Shown piece by piece: positions 25,015-34,754 of a stretch of 64,000 bases of DNA (the first letter of the stretch is position 1; each line of letters begins with the position of its first letter). The position numbers and the translations under genes are program-made. The notes below the pieces were generated by a model, which saw nothing but the letters and a program-made list of their open reading frames with translations, was not told the origin of the DNA and made no database searches. Origin of the DNA: Bacillus rhizoplanae. GTDB taxonomy: Bacteria > Bacillota > Bacilli > Bacillales > Bacillaceae_G. The stretch is from the NCBI RefSeq assembly GCF_917563915.1, contig NZ_CAKJTI010000019.1:1-64000 (forward strand). Direction: 5' to 3'.

Positions 25015-26304
25015 CGTGAATAACCCCTCCTTATCCACCTTCCGGTCTGATTGAAGAAGGGACTTCCCGCTTCATAGACTGTTGCATAGTGGGGTGTCCC
25101 ACTGCGTCTTACACAGTCTCCACAGGCGAAGATTATACTGTTCGGACATAACCCTGCCCTACAGTTTGTAGACTTTAGTTTGTGGCAAACAATTCTTCTA
25201 ATCCTTTTTGTAAGCAAGCATGTTTCGAATGTTTAGATTTTCTACAACGATAACGGAATACTCTTTCGCTAGATTGTAACTGAGTTTATGAAGAAAATCT
25301 CTGCGCTGGTTCGCTACTTTTTCATGTAGCTTGCGAACAAGCTCGACTTGCTTTATGAAGTTAGCAGAACCTTTTTTCTTCCTAGAAAGTTTTCGCTGTG
25401 CTTTCTTTAGTTGTTTTTCTTTTTCACGGAGAAATCTAGGGTTTTCAAACTCTGAACCATTAGAAAGAACGGCATACTTATGTAATCCCACGTCAATTCC
25501 TATCGCACAATTGGTATCGATACCAGATGGAACCACTTGTCTTTCGACACAGAAAATAGCGTACCATCTTTTCCCTTGACGTTTGAGAATCAGTTGCTTG
25601 ATTGTTCCTTCGAGTGGTCTGTGAAGGATGATATCTATTTCTCCCAGCTTTGTATTGTATAATTTACCATTATCAGAAAAAGACATAGCATAGCGATGCT
25701 TTCCATTTCGTTTGAACCCAAATTGCGGAAATGTCATACTCGTGTAGTCTTTATACTTTTTCTGTTTTGGATACTTTGCATCTTTACGAAAGAAATTATC
25801 AAACGCTTTTTTCAGACGCGCAAAAACTTCTTGTAGCGGCTGAGAAGGCATTTCTTTTAGAAAAGGATACGTATTCTTGTCCAATGTAAGTTGTCTTTGC
25901 ATATCATAACGATTGTAATTTTCTTTATTTTGCTTATATTTCCGTTCTTTGTCTAGCAAGGCAGAATTATAGGTTTGACGACAATATTGTAGCCAACGGT
26001 CTAACACTTCTTTTTGCGCTTCTGTTGGAAAGATTTCATATTTTTGATTCAACAACATTGTCATCACCTCCCATTCGTTTTGTCCTTGTGCTTCGGTATT
26101 GTTTTAGAATTTCTAATGGTGCACTGCCTACAGCCAGCAAACAATAACTTTGAGATCAAAAGTATTCTTTCTATAATTTCTGTCTCATTTGAGGAAATTC
26201 CTTTTTCATTCCGTTGGCTTACGCCAACCAAAATTCATCCCCTCCCTACTCATTGGGCTTCACCCTTCTTATTCCTTGAGGAAGGGGAATTCTTTTGGAA
26301 GTAT
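25015..26304 (-). mobile_element. IS200/IS605-group element of IS1341 type (tnpB only), decayed
   Basis: It interrupts splB between codons ACG (25012-25014) and GTT (26305-26307) without a target duplication, as expected for IS200/IS605 elements. It carries a truncated tnpB on the minus strand and no tnpA. GC-richer, hairpin-forming sequence lies at the low-coordinate (right) end, where the omega RNA would be encoded, and at the left end near 26255-26290. Boundaries are inferred from the splB reading frame and may be off by a few bases. Confidence 0.8.
25198..26058 (-). pseudogene. tnpB: tnpB, C-terminally truncated RNA-guided nuclease
   Basis: About 286 residues from ATG 26058 behind GGGAGGTG. 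The N-terminal part has MLLNQKYEIFPTEAQ; RuvC-I is AIGIDVGLHKYAV with the catalytic Asp; RuvC-II is VIVVENLNIRNML with the catalytic Glu. The frame then stops after AYKKD, so the zinc ribbon and the RuvC-III Asp are lost. A fragment downstream in another frame (ACGDCVRR, YEAGSPFFNQTGR) resembles what lies after the zinc ribbon in full-length relatives, implying an internal deletion of about 70 or more codons. It should be inactive as a nuclease, but might still bind RNA. Confidence 0.85.
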
Positions 26305-26456
26305 GTTAAATTTAATACATCTAAGCCGTCTGCTGAATATGCAATTCCGCTTGCAACAGGGTGCATGGGGCATTGTCATTATTGTTATTTATAAACAATC
26401 AGAGGTTATATTCATAAATATTTTCCAAATGCTGAAATTCAATATCTTACATGATA

Positions 26457-26487
26457 GAACCCGCGATATGTATGTGGGTTCTTTTGT
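26457..26487 (+). terminator. Terminator after splB
   Basis: GAACCC and GGGTTC around a 13-base loop, followed by TTTTG. It directly follows the splB C-terminal remnant. Confidence 0.7.
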
Positions 26488-26580
26488 GTATTGGGAAAAT
26501 GGGCTTGTTTCCACCCTTGTCACGATATCCTTTCTGGTGTATCATTTTATTGATTGCTTAGTGCGGAATATATAAACTGA

Positions 26581-27027
<447 letters not shown>

Positions 27028-27033
27028 GAGACG

Positions 27034-27068
27034 AGAGGGAACTGAGGGTCAGTTTCCTTTTTTGTTTG
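27034..27068 (+). terminator. Terminator after mntR
   Basis: GGGAACTGA and TCAGTTTCC arms, followed by TTTTTT. Confidence 0.75.
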
Positions 27069-27132
27069 TAAAAAAGGGAGATTGGTGCACAGCGTAGAAT
27101 ATATATGTTGATTACACGAGTAGGGAGAGAAT

Positions 27133-27789
27133 ATGTTGAAAGCGATTGTGTTTGACTTTGATGGACTCATTGTAGATACAGAAACGGTATGGTTTGCAGC
27201 ATATCAGGAAATTGTACGTGAATACGGAGGAGAATTGCCACTTGAAGAGTTTGCAAAATGTATTGGAACGACAGATGAAGTGTTACATACATTTTTGCAA
27301 GGTGAGTTAAAAGAAAAATGGAATAAAGGGCATATAGAAGAAAAAGTAGAAATATTGCATCGTGAAAAAATGAAATTACCTGTGGCTCGTGAAGGGGTAA
27401 ACGAGTATTTAGAAGAAGCAAAGAAACTCAATTTGAAAATTGGTTTGGCCTCTAGTTCCTCAAGGAAATGGGTGACGAATTTTTTGAAGGAATTGGGATT
27501 ACAAAAATATTTTGAGGTTATTAAAACGAAAGAAGATGTATTACAAGTAAAACCGGACCCAGCACTATACGTGAGTGCTGTTAATGAACTTGGCGTACAT
27601 CCTTCTGAAGTAATTGCTTTTGAAGATTCCGTAAATGGAGCAAGGGCTGCAGTTGCAGCCGGGTTAAAATGTGTAATTGTGCCAAATGAGGTGACGAAAT
27701 CCTTGTCTTTTGAAGCGCATCATTTACGTTTAAACTCTATGAAAGATAAGAATTTAGCAGAGGTTATTGAATTTATTAAGCAAAAGTAA
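27133..27789 (+). CDS. HAD-superfamily hydrolase, phosphatase/phosphoglucomutase-like
   Basis: 218 residues, subfamily IA (PGMB/GPH-like). Motif I is FDFDGLIVDTE (nucleophile Asp9 and acid/base Asp11), motif II LASSSSRKW, motif III Lys in KTKEDVLQVKPDP, motif IV FEDSVNG. A helical cap sits between motifs I and II. The substrate, a small phosphorylated compound, cannot be told from sequence. AGGGAGAG precedes the ATG. Confidence 0.85.
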   Translation: MLKAIVFDFDGLIVDTETVWFAAYQEIVREYGGELPLEEFAKCIGTTDEVLHTFLQGELKEKWNKGHIEEKVEILHREKMKLPVAREGVNEYLEEAKKLNLKIGLASSSSRKWVTNFLKELGLQKYFEVIKTKEDVLQVKPDPALYVSAVNELGVHPSEVIAFEDSVNGARAAVAAGLKCVIVPNEVTKSLSFEAHHLRLNSMKDKNLAEVIEFIKQK

Positions 27790-27832
27790 AAAAGACCACG
27801 CTTCTCTAAAAGGAAGCGCGGTCTTTCTTTTT
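27788..27832 (+). terminator. Bidirectional terminator between HAD gene and yqhP
   Basis: AAAGACCACGCTTC and GAAGCGCGGTCTTT with an eight-base loop, then CTTTTT. The stem overlaps the C-terminal codons of yqhP. Confidence 0.8.
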
Positions 27833-28210
27833 GCCTTTTTTTCCTTCAATAACTGTTAAGTGAGATTGCTTTCGTTTTCGTTTTAGGAAGGAAGTATTTC
27901 CTTTTTTTCCTTTAGCATCGGAAGCATTTTTCTTTAACAAATTTTTACTTAGGGGTGTTACATTTTGTTTTCCATATTTTCGGTTCGATTGTTTCGCAGC
28001 ACGTTTGTAGGAAGAGTGTGAGTTATTAGCTGAACCGCTTGAACTCGTAAGCATCTTATAAAGTAAATAAAAGACACCGATAACAATGAGCGCTATTGCA
28101 ATGTTTTTTACAACTCCCATTGGATTTTCAATTGTGAATGATACAAGGCCAAATACTGCTAACCCAACAATTACAACAAATAGAGCGAACGTAAATGAGC
28201 GAGCCTTCAT
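27806..28210 (-). CDS. yqhP: YqhP-like membrane protein
   Basis: 134 residues from ATG 28210 behind AGGAGGTG. Two hydrophobic segments near the N-terminus (FALFVVIVGLAVFGLVSF; IAIALIVIGVFYLLYKML) are followed by a long basic tail with many Lys and Ser. Position next to yqhQ fits YqhP of B. subtilis. Function unknown. Confidence 0.75.
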   Translation of the reverse strand: MKARSFTFALFVVIVGLAVFGLVSFTIENPMGVVKNIAIALIVIGVFYLLYKMLTSSSGSANNSHSSYKRAAKQSNRKYGKQNVTPLSKNLLKKNASDAKGKKGNTSFLKRKRKQSHLTVIEGKKGKKKDRASF

Positions 28211-28291
28211 AAGGAACACCTCCTAAAAAGAAAGATATTTTAATTAGTTTATTAACGAAAGGCGAAGGAGTTGAATAATAATATGAAAAAG

Positions 28292-29215
28292 TTATTGTTG
28301 TCTCTCTTCTAGACGCAATAGTTCTTCAAAAGATGCAATTGCTACTTCAACTTGATCATCTGTTGGTTCTTTCGTTGTTAACAGCTGAAGCCATAGACCG
28401 GGATATCCTAATGCGCGGAGTACTGGAACGCTTCGTAAGCTGTTTGTAAATTGCAGTACTTCAAATGAAATACCAAGCACTACAGGAATGAGCAAAATAC
28501 GATTCATAAGACGAATCCAAAGAGGATCTGTTGGAACGAGAAAATATACAAACATCCCAATAATAACAGTAAATAAAATGAAGCTACTACCGCAACGATA
28601 ATGGAGACGAGTTTGTTTTTGTACGTTTTCTACTGTCAATGGAAGATTATTCTCATAAGCATTAATTACTTTATGTTCCGCCCCGTGATATTGAAATACA
28701 CGTTTAATAAGTGGAGTCAATGAAACAAAGTAAATGTAGCTAAGTAATAATACAAGCTTAATGATACTTTCGACAATGATTTGCCCAGCATGAGATGGGA
28801 AAACGGGTCTTGTCAGTTCTGCTAAAAGTGCAGGAACCGCAGTGAAAATCACTTTTCCAAAGATAAAGGATAAGACCCCGACTGCTGCAACGCTAAGTAT
28901 CATCGTTAGCTTCGATTGTTCTTCTTTTTTTGGTACGAATTGTTCATCATCTGCAGGATGTACATCAAAGCGTTCTGAAGCGAAGTTTAAATGCTTTGCC
29001 CCGTTTGCACTTGCATCAATAATTGCCGCGATGCCGCGTAAAAATGGAATCTTTTTAAACATCGATAACACTTTATTACGAGCACGAGGTAATCGATAAA
29101 ATTCGATAGATTTATCTTTGCGACGAATCGCTGTAACAGTATATTCTCTACCGCCAAACATAACTCCTTCTACTACTGCTTGACCGCCGTAGATTTGTTT
29201 TGTCTTCTCTGTCAT
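28292..29215 (-). CDS. yqhQ: DUF1385 membrane protein YqhQ
   Basis: 307 residues. The N-terminus YGGQAVVEGVMFGGREY and the motif FQYHGAEHKVINAYE are typical of the DUF1385 family; RLHYRCGSSFILFTVIIG follows. Several membrane segments are seen. Conserved in Firmicutes, function not established. Divergent from yqhR. Confidence 0.9.
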   Translation of the reverse strand: MTEKTKQIYGGQAVVEGVMFGGREYTVTAIRRKDKSIEFYRLPRARNKVLSMFKKIPFLRGIAAIIDASANGAKHLNFASERFDVHPADDEQFVPKKEEQSKLTMILSVAAVGVLSFIFGKVIFTAVPALLAELTRPVFPSHAGQIIVESIIKLVLLLSYIYFVSLTPLIKRVFQYHGAEHKVINAYENNLPLTVENVQKQTRLHYRCGSSFILFTVIIGMFVYFLVPTDPLWIRLMNRILLIPVVLGISFEVLQFTNSLRSVPVLRALGYPGLWLQLLTTKEPTDDQVEVAIASFEELLRLEERQQ

Positions 29216-29453
29216 GTCAACACCAACCTGTATTTGTTCTCTCTTATCAGAAAAGAGGTAGCGACTCTAGGTGTTGTCATTATATTGTATGACAACACTA
29301 CAGTTTCCTTTATTTTATCGACAAAAGTGTACTTCTGACAAGAAAAATCAGCAGGTTAGTCAGACATTTCCTATTCTTTTTATAGACAAATTCTGCAGTA
29401 TTTAAACATGCTTTAAACAAGTTTCGGACATACTAGTAGGCGGAGGTGTGGAT

Positions 29454-29939
29454 GTGAAACAAGAACAATCTGTCACGAAAAAAATAGCCCAAATTGGTGT
29501 GTTTGGAGGTTTGTTTTGGGGAGCTGTTTGGTACTTTCTCCATATTTTTTCCTTTACTGATGCGGGTCCAAATTATTTGTTGCTCCCGTTTGCACTTGGA
29601 AATTGGAAAGAAGGTGTATGGGGAAACGTAGCGGCAATTGTGTGTATGGGGATTCTTTCAATTGTTGTGGCGTTTGTATATAAGGTAGCTTTGAGTAAGT
29701 TTGAAGGCGTGATTCCAGGCATTATATATGGTCTTATTTGGTGGGGAATATTATTTTTTGTAATTGGATCTGTTGCACCTGTCATAAGAAGTGCGTTAGA
29801 AATGCCTAGGGCAACAATTGTAACGACAGCATGTATTTTTATTTTATATGGTGTTTTTATTGCATACTCTGTTTCGTTTGAGGTGAATAACGAAAAAGGG
29901 ATAGGGAATGAGGAAAAGACAAACTATTCAAATAAGTGA
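29454..29939 (+). CDS. yqhR: Conserved membrane protein YqhR
   Basis: 161 residues. GTG 29454 is chosen because GGAGGTG ends six bases earlier; the GTG at 29448 overlaps the ribosome binding site. Four hydrophobic segments are seen, with FGGLFWGAVWYFLHIFSF and PGIIYGLIWWGILFFVIG. Position before aroQ matches YqhR. Confidence 0.85.
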   Translation: MKQEQSVTKKIAQIGVFGGLFWGAVWYFLHIFSFTDAGPNYLLLPFALGNWKEGVWGNVAAIVCMGILSIVVAFVYKVALSKFEGVIPGIIYGLIWWGILFFVIGSVAPVIRSALEMPRATIVTTACIFILYGVFIAYSVSFEVNNEKGIGNEEKTNYSNK

Positions 29940-29991
29940 GAGGTATGGTAAAATGTTATATAGACATTTTTTTTATTAAGGAGTTAGGTAT

Positions 29992-30432
29992 ATGAATAAA
30001 TTGCTCCTCGTTAACGGGCCTAATTTAAACCGCCTCGGTGTGAGAGAGGTTAATGTATATGGTACGGGAACATTAGCATCGCTAGAAACAGATATGAAAC
30101 AACAAGCAGAAAATTTGGGAGTGGAGCTAGAGTGTTTCCAATCCAATCATGAAGGTGCCATTATTGATATCATTCATGAGGCTGAGGGTACATATAAAGG
30201 AATTATTCTAAATCCAGGAGCATTTACGCATTATAGCTATGCAATTCGTGATGCGATTGCGAGCGTTTCGATTCCTGTTGTTGAGGTGCATATTTCAAAT
30301 ATTCATCAGCGCGAATCGTTTCGTCATGTATCTGTTACGGCACCGGTCACAGCAGGACAAATTGTGGGATTTGGTTTGTACGGCTATCACTTAGCGTTAC
30401 TTGCATTATTGGAGAAAATCGGGGAGGCATAA
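29992..30432 (+). CDS. aroQ: 3-dehydroquinate dehydratase, type II
   Basis: It removes water from 3-dehydroquinate in the shikimate pathway. 146 residues, the normal size. NGPNLNRLGVRE, the catalytic Tyr in VYGTGTL, NPGAFTHYSYAIRDA, HISNIHQRESFRH and the C-terminal GFGLYGYHLAL are all present. Same pathway as aroK at 6897. Confidence 0.95.
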   Translation: MNKLLLVNGPNLNRLGVREVNVYGTGTLASLETDMKQQAENLGVELECFQSNHEGAIIDIIHEAEGTYKGIILNPGAFTHYSYAIRDAIASVSIPVVEVHISNIHQRESFRHVSVTAPVTAGQIVGFGLYGYHLALLALLEKIGEA

Positions 30433-30435
30433 TCA

Positions 30436-31497
30436 ATGGAGAAACTTACAAAATTAAGAAGTGCATTTGGAGAAGCTGGTATTGATGGCATTTTATTAAC
30501 GAATCAACATAGCCGTAGATATATGACAAACTTTACAGGAACGGCAGGAGTTGTATTAATTTCAAATGAACGCGCTTTGTTCATTACAGATTTTCGCTAC
30601 GTTGAACAAGCGCAAAAACAAACGGTTGGCTATGAGATCGTGCAACATACAGGTCCGATTATTGAAGAAGTTGCAAAACAAGTAAAAGACCTAGGAATCC
30701 AAAAGCTTGGTTTTGAGCAAGATACCCTTACATACAGCTCTTATGCGGCATATAAAGAAGAAGTTGATGCAGAATTTGTTGCAACTTCTGGTATTGTGGA
30801 AAAGTTACGCTTGATTAAGACTGATTCAGAGATTAAGATATTAAAGGAAGCTGCACAGATTGCAGATGCTGCCTTTGAACATATTCTATCATTTATTCGC
30901 CCGGGAGTATCTGAGATTGAAGTGTCAAATGAACTTGAATTTTTCATGAGAAAGCAAGGAGCAACTTCTTCTTCGTTTGATATTATTGTTGCTTCGGGAC
31001 TTCGTTCAGCATTGCCGCACGGCGTGGCATCTGAAAAATTGATAGAAAATGGAGATTTTGTTACATTAGACTTCGGTGCTTACTATAAAGGATATTGCTC
31101 TGATATTACTCGTACAATTGCAGTAGGTGAGCCGTCCGACAAATTAAAGGAAATTTATAATATCGTATTAGAAGCGCAGCTGCGCGGTGTAAACGGCATT
31201 AAAGTTGGTTTAACTGGCCGTGAAGCTGATGCGTTAACACGTGACTACATAACTGAAAAAGGATACGGTGAGTATTTTGGGCATTCTACAGGTCATGGAA
31301 TTGGTCTTGAAATTCATGAGGGACCAAGTTTGGCATTCCGCTCTGAAACGGTACTTGAGCCAGGAATGGTTGTGACTGTAGAACCTGGAATTTATATTCC
31401 AAATGTAGGCGGAGTTCGTATTGAGGATGATATTATAGTAACAGCTGAAGGTAATGAAGTGTTAACTAAATCTCCGAAAGAACTCATTATTTTGTAA
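30436..31497 (+). CDS. yqhT: M24-family Xaa-Pro aminopeptidase (YqhT)
   Basis: 353 residues with a creatinase N-terminal domain and a pita-bread C-terminal domain. Metal ligands are visible: Asp in [17 protein letters not shown], His in [10 protein letters not shown], Glu in EPGIYIP and Glu in VRIEDD. It probably cleaves N-terminal residues before proline. Starts three bases after aroQ and precedes efp, as in other Bacillus. Confidence 0.9.
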   Translation: MEKLTKLRSAFGEAGIDGILLTNQHSRRYMTNFTGTAGVVLISNERALFITDFRYVEQAQKQTVGYEIVQHTGPIIEEVAKQVKDLGIQKLGFEQDTLTYSSYAAYKEEVDAEFVATSGIVEKLRLIKTDSEIKILKEAAQIADAAFEHILSFIRPGVSEIEVSNELEFFMRKQGATSSSFDIIVASGLRSALPHGVASEKLIENGDFVTLDFGAYYKGYCSDITRTIAVGEPSDKLKEIYNIVLEAQLRGVNGIKVGLTGREADALTRDYITEKGYGEYFGHSTGHGIGLEIHEGPSLAFRSETVLEPGMVVTVEPGIYIPNVGGVRIEDDIIVTAEGNEVLTKSPKELIIL

Positions 31498-31517
31498 TAC
31501 ACAGGAGGATTTTTTGC

Positions 31518-32075
31518 ATGATTTCAGTAAACGATTTTCGTACAGGTTTAACAATTGCGGTGGACAATAGCCTATGGCAGGTTATAGATTTCCAACACGT
31601 AAAACCAGGTAAAGGTGCAGCGTTCGTTCGTTCTAAACTACGTAACCTTCGTACAGGTTCTGTTCAAGAAAAAACATTCCGTGCTGGTGAAAAAGTAGAA
31701 AAAGCACATATCGAAAACCGTCGTATGCAATATTTATATGCAAGCGGTGAAGCGCATGTATTCATGGATAATGGAACATACGAGCAAATCGAACTTGCTG
31801 ACAAGCAAATCGAGCACGAATTAAAATTCTTGAAAGAAAACATGGAAGTATCAATCATGACATATCAAGGCGAAGTACTTGGTGTGGAACTTCCAAACAC
31901 TGTTGAGTTAAAAGTTGCTGAAACAGAACCAGGTATTAAAGGTGACACAGCTTCTAACGTAACAAAACCAGCTACATTAGAAACTGGTCTAGTTGTACAA
32001 GTACCAATCTTCATTAATGAAGGTGAAATGCTTATTATCAACACAGGAGAATCAAAATACGTTTCTCGTGCGTAA
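31518..32075 (+). CDS. efp: Elongation factor P
   Basis: It relieves ribosome stalling at polyproline stretches. 185 residues in three OB-like domains. The tip lysine is Lys32 in [14 protein letters not shown]; in B. subtilis this residue carries an aminopentanol modification. AGGAGG precedes the ATG. Confidence 0.96.
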   Translation: MISVNDFRTGLTIAVDNSLWQVIDFQHVKPGKGAAFVRSKLRNLRTGSVQEKTFRAGEKVEKAHIENRRMQYLYASGEAHVFMDNGTYEQIELADKQIEHELKFLKENMEVSIMTYQGEVLGVELPNTVELKVAETEPGIKGDTASNVTKPATLETGLVVQVPIFINEGEMLIINTGESKYVSRA

Positions 32076-32079
32076 TTGA

Positions 32080-32119
32080 AAGAGGCACTCGTGGGTCATC
32101 CATGAGTGCCTCTTTTTAT
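32080..32119 (+). terminator. Terminator after efp
   Basis: AGAGGCACTC and GAGTGCCTCT around the loop, then TTTTTAT. The T-tract is continuous with the TTTAT border of the next bcr1. Confidence 0.9.
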
Positions 32120-32270
32120 CCCGCATTAACGGGCAGTAAGACCCCCACCTCAAGATTCAGAGAGAAGCAAAGAAGATAGGTGGGGGATAACTGCCCGTAA
32201 AAGCCCGATTGGTTCAACTAACCGTCAGTGGGGATGAATAAAACCCCCACTGACGGAAGTTTCACTTTAT
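32115..32270 (+). repeat. bcr1 repeat, copy 4
   Basis: Full-length with TTTAT at both ends. The 3' hairpin is CCGTCAGTGGGG/CCCCCACTGACGG: relative to the common form, A-T has changed to G-C on both arms. It lies between the efp terminator and the stop codon of the convergent membrane gene. Confidence 0.93.
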
Positions 32271-32587
32271 GTGAAATAAGGTATGTAGTAAATGACGGTA
32301 ATAATAAGACTAATCGTAAGCAGAAGGAGGGTTCCAATCATATAGGGATTCATACGAACTTGAAAAGGTGTTACTTCCCCGGTATCAACTCCTGTCCAGC
32401 TTTTTGTGATAGCACGCTCCATATTGGCGTTGCGATTCATATTTAAAAGCAATAGCCAAGTGATACTGAAAATGGCTAAACTCCCTAAAAAGAAAATTTC
32501 TATAAATGACCAATCAATAAGTTTTGTAAATAAGAAAATAGCAACTACTTCTACTGAGATAGTAAGAATAATTTTAGAAACTTTCAT
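32267..32587 (-). CDS. Membrane protein of unknown function, ends in a bcr1 border
   Basis: 106 residues. Two hydrophobic segments at the N-terminus (IILTISVEVVAIFLFTKLI; IFFLGSLAIFSITWLLLL) and one at the C-terminus (IGTLLLLTISLIITVIYY). GGGAG lies before the ATG. The stop codon TAA (32267-32269) is part of the TTTAT/ATAAA border of bcr1 copy 4. Not recognised. Confidence 0.65.
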   Translation of the reverse strand: MKVSKIILTISVEVVAIFLFTKLIDWSFIEIFFLGSLAIFSITWLLLLNMNRNANMERAITKSWTGVDTGEVTPFQVRMNPYMIGTLLLLTISLIITVIYYIPYFT

Positions 32588-32790
32588 ACTTTTCTCCCTT
32601 TTTTTTTCAGTATACCATAAATTAACAGAAAATTCTATTTATTTACGTTTGATAATTAAAAAATTACTTTTCTACTTCTGAAATAGACAACCCTTGCATA
32701 TGGTTGTACAAACGTACTCTTTCATCTTGTTTCAGCAGGATATATGTATGCTGTTAGAACGGTGTAAGGATAACGAGAGAAGGTGAGAGG

Positions 32791-33072
32791 ATGAAACAGT
32801 GGCTAGCGGCATTTGAAACGTCTGTGCTCGTGATGGCGCTTCTTAGGCTCTTCTCGGGAAGCATGGAGATTTTCGCCGCTTTGCTTATGTTGTATTTCAA
32901 TGATGTAAAAAAAGCATTGTTCGTAAATGGCATGCTTGCATTTGTTGGACCGACTGTTTTAATTGTGACGATGTCAGTTGGAATTGCGAGTGTTACGAAC
33001 GAAATTTCATTTTTGAAACTATTTTTTCTGGTGCTTGGGATTAGTTGTATTTTTATTGCAGTACTGAAATAG
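32791..33072 (+). CDS. yqhV: YqhV family membrane protein
   Basis: 93 residues, three hydrophobic stretches (SVLVMALLRLFSGSMEIFAA; FVGPTVLIVTMSVGIASV; FFLVLGISCIFIAVLK). GAGAGG precedes the ATG. Located just upstream of spoIIIAA as in B. subtilis, where it may share the mother-cell promoter. Function unknown. Confidence 0.85.
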   Translation: MKQWLAAFETSVLVMALLRLFSGSMEIFAALLMLYFNDVKKALFVNGMLAFVGPTVLIVTMSVGIASVTNEISFLKLFFLVLGISCIFIAVLK

Positions 33073-33093
33073 CGATGTGATGGGGAGAGAGCT

Positions 33094-34017
33094 ATGAAAG
33101 AAGTATTAGAGATGTTGCCAAAGCAAATCGAACGTTTTATACAAGACTGCAAAGAATATGACACATTAGAAGAAATACGGATTCGGATTGGTCGGCCGCT
33201 TGAATGTATTGCGCGCGGGGAAGCGCATTTTTATAACTATATCGTGACGGTAGAAGACGCGGCATATTTACTGAATAAATTGAGTCAATATTCACTTTAT
33301 ACGATGGAAGAAGAGCTGAAGCGAGGGTATGTCACGCTGCGTGGGGGGCACCGGGTTGGCTTAGCAGGAAAGGTAATTATGGAAAAGAGTGCAGTGAAAA
33401 TGATTCGAGATGTGGCGTCATTTAATATTCGAATTGCTCGGCAGAAAATGGGGATTGCCGAGCCTCTCTTACCGTATTTATACGAGAAGCGTTGGCTAAA
33501 TACGATGATTATTGGTCCGCCGCAAACAGGGAAAACAACATTATTGCGTGATGTAGCGCGCTGTATGAGTGCCGGTGTTCCAGGGCAACATGTTCCTTCT
33601 TGTAAAGTTGGTATCGTAGATGAAAGATCAGAAATTGCTGGATGTGTGAAAGGTGTTCCGCAATATGAGTTTGGAACAAGATTAGATGTGCTAGATGCAT
33701 GCCCAAAAGCAGAAGGTATGATGATGATGATTCGTTCCATGAGTCCCGATATATTAATCGTTGACGAAATTGGCCGGCAAGAGGATAGCGAAGCGATTAT
33801 GGAAGCTGTTCATGCTGGTGTTCAATTGTTTATTAGTGCACATGGATTTGGATACGAAGACATACTGAAACGACCTTCGCTGCGAAAAATCATAGAGCTG
33901 GGCGTGTTTGAACGTTTTATTGAACTTTCAAAAATAAAAGGACCAGGAACTATTATGAACATGAAAGATGGTAACGGAAGGCCAATGCGCCGAGGTGAGA
34001 AGGTGCTGAGCGTATGA
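33094..34017 (+). CDS. spoIIIAA: SpoIIIAA, sporulation channel ATPase
   Basis: A secretion-ATPase-like protein of the SpoIIIA-SpoIIQ channel connecting mother cell and forespore. 307 residues. Walker A is IIGPPQTGKTTLLRD, Walker B is ILIVDEIGRQED. First gene of the eight-gene operon, which is under sigma-E in B. subtilis. It overlaps spoIIIAB by four bases. Confidence 0.95.
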   Translation: MKEVLEMLPKQIERFIQDCKEYDTLEEIRIRIGRPLECIARGEAHFYNYIVTVEDAAYLLNKLSQYSLYTMEEELKRGYVTLRGGHRVGLAGKVIMEKSAVKMIRDVASFNIRIARQKMGIAEPLLPYLYEKRWLNTMIIGPPQTGKTTLLRDVARCMSAGVPGQHVPSCKVGIVDERSEIAGCVKGVPQYEFGTRLDVLDACPKAEGMMMMIRSMSPDILIVDEIGRQEDSEAIMEAVHAGVQLFISAHGFGYEDILKRPSLRKIIELGVFERFIELSKIKGPGTIMNMKDGNGRPMRRGEKVLSV

Positions 34018-34529
34018 TTAAATTCTTTGGCGCTGCACTTATTGTTGCGGTATCAACGTTTTTTGGTTTTTCACATGCGAAAAAATATAGTGAGCGCCCT
34101 CGTCAACTGCGATTGTTAAAGGCTGCCCTGCAATCGTTAGAAGCGGAAATTATGTATGGACATACTCCGTTATCTGAGGCAGCTGCACGCCTTGTGAAAC
34201 AAATGCCAAAGCCTTTGAACTGGTTTTTTCATAGCTTCCATGAGCGATTACAAATGGGAGAGCAAACTGTGCGGGAAGCATGGATGGATAGCTTACAAGA
34301 AAATTGGAAACTCACAGCACTGAAGCAAACAGAATATGAAATTTTACAGCAATTTGGAGAAACGTTAGGACAACACGATCGCGAATCACAGCAAAAGCAT
34401 ATTCGTTTATGTATTACACATCTAGAGAGAGAAGAAGGCGAAGCAAAGGAAATGCAAATCCAGTACGAAAAAATGCTGAAAAGTTTAGGGGTATTAGCAG
34501 GATTACTTATCGTTATTTTATTGTTGTAA
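34014..34529 (+). CDS. spoIIIAB: SpoIIIAB
   Basis: 171 residues, with a membrane segment at each end (FFGAALIVAVSTFFGFSHA; LGVLAGLLIVILLL) and a helical middle, resembling GspF-like platform proteins. Part of the sporulation channel. Overlaps spoIIIAA. Confidence 0.93.
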   Translation: MIKFFGAALIVAVSTFFGFSHAKKYSERPRQLRLLKAALQSLEAEIMYGHTPLSEAAARLVKQMPKPLNWFFHSFHERLQMGEQTVREAWMDSLQENWKLTALKQTEYEILQQFGETLGQHDRESQQKHIRLCITHLEREEGEAKEMQIQYEKMLKSLGVLAGLLIVILLL

Positions 34530-34541
34530 GGGGGAATGGTA

Positions 34542-34745
34542 ATGTCGATCGATGTTGGATTAATCTTTCAAATTGCAGGTATTGGTATTATTTTAGCTTT
34601 CATTCATACTGTGCTGAAAGAACTAAAGCGAGAAGATATTGCCAATTGGGTTATTCTCGTTGGTTTTGTTGTTATTTTATTCCAGGTTGCGTTTTTAATT
34701 AACAATTTGTTTGACAAGATTAAAAGCGTCTTTCTCTTTCAGTAA
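34542..34745 (+). CDS. spoIIIAC: SpoIIIAC
   Basis: 67 residues from ATG 34542 with AAGGGGG upstream. Two membrane helices: GLIFQIAGIGIILAFIHTVL and ANWVILVGFVVILFQVAFL. Conserved small channel subunit. Confidence 0.92.
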   Translation: MSIDVGLIFQIAGIGIILAFIHTVLKELKREDIANWVILVGFVVILFQVAFLINNLFDKIKSVFLFQ

Positions 34746-34754
34746 AGGGGGGCG

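Larger units (their letters stand above)
24653..26454 (+). pseudogene. splB: splB (spore photoproduct lyase), destroyed by bcr1, an IS1341-type element and a deletion
   Basis: SplB is the radical-SAM enzyme that repairs spore photoproduct during germination. Four pieces are seen. (1) CTG GAA CCA TTT AT at 24653-24666, behind GGTGGAG. (2) After a bcr1, ATGCCAAAGCTT onward from 24817, reading PKLVYFETQALEYPLG to LVVGIRRT at 25014. (3) After an IS, VKFNTSKPSAEYAIP and the radical-SAM cluster motif CMGHCHYC, to a stop at 26394. (4) The C-terminal GYIHKYFPNAEIQYLT ending at 26454. Between (3) and (4) over 200 codons are missing. Removing bcr1 with one TTTAT restores EPFMPKLVYFE. The start codon is now CTG. 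Confidence 0.9.

Noticed and set aside
24930-25217. Minus-strand 95-codon ORF as a separate gene
   Set aside because: It runs across the IS/splB junction and contains the out-of-frame tail of tnpB; it is debris of the truncated transposon gene.
26014-26575. Plus-strand ORFs overlapping the IS left end and splB
   Set aside because: They are read-through of IS sequence into the splB fragment or frame shadows; the real content is the split splB.
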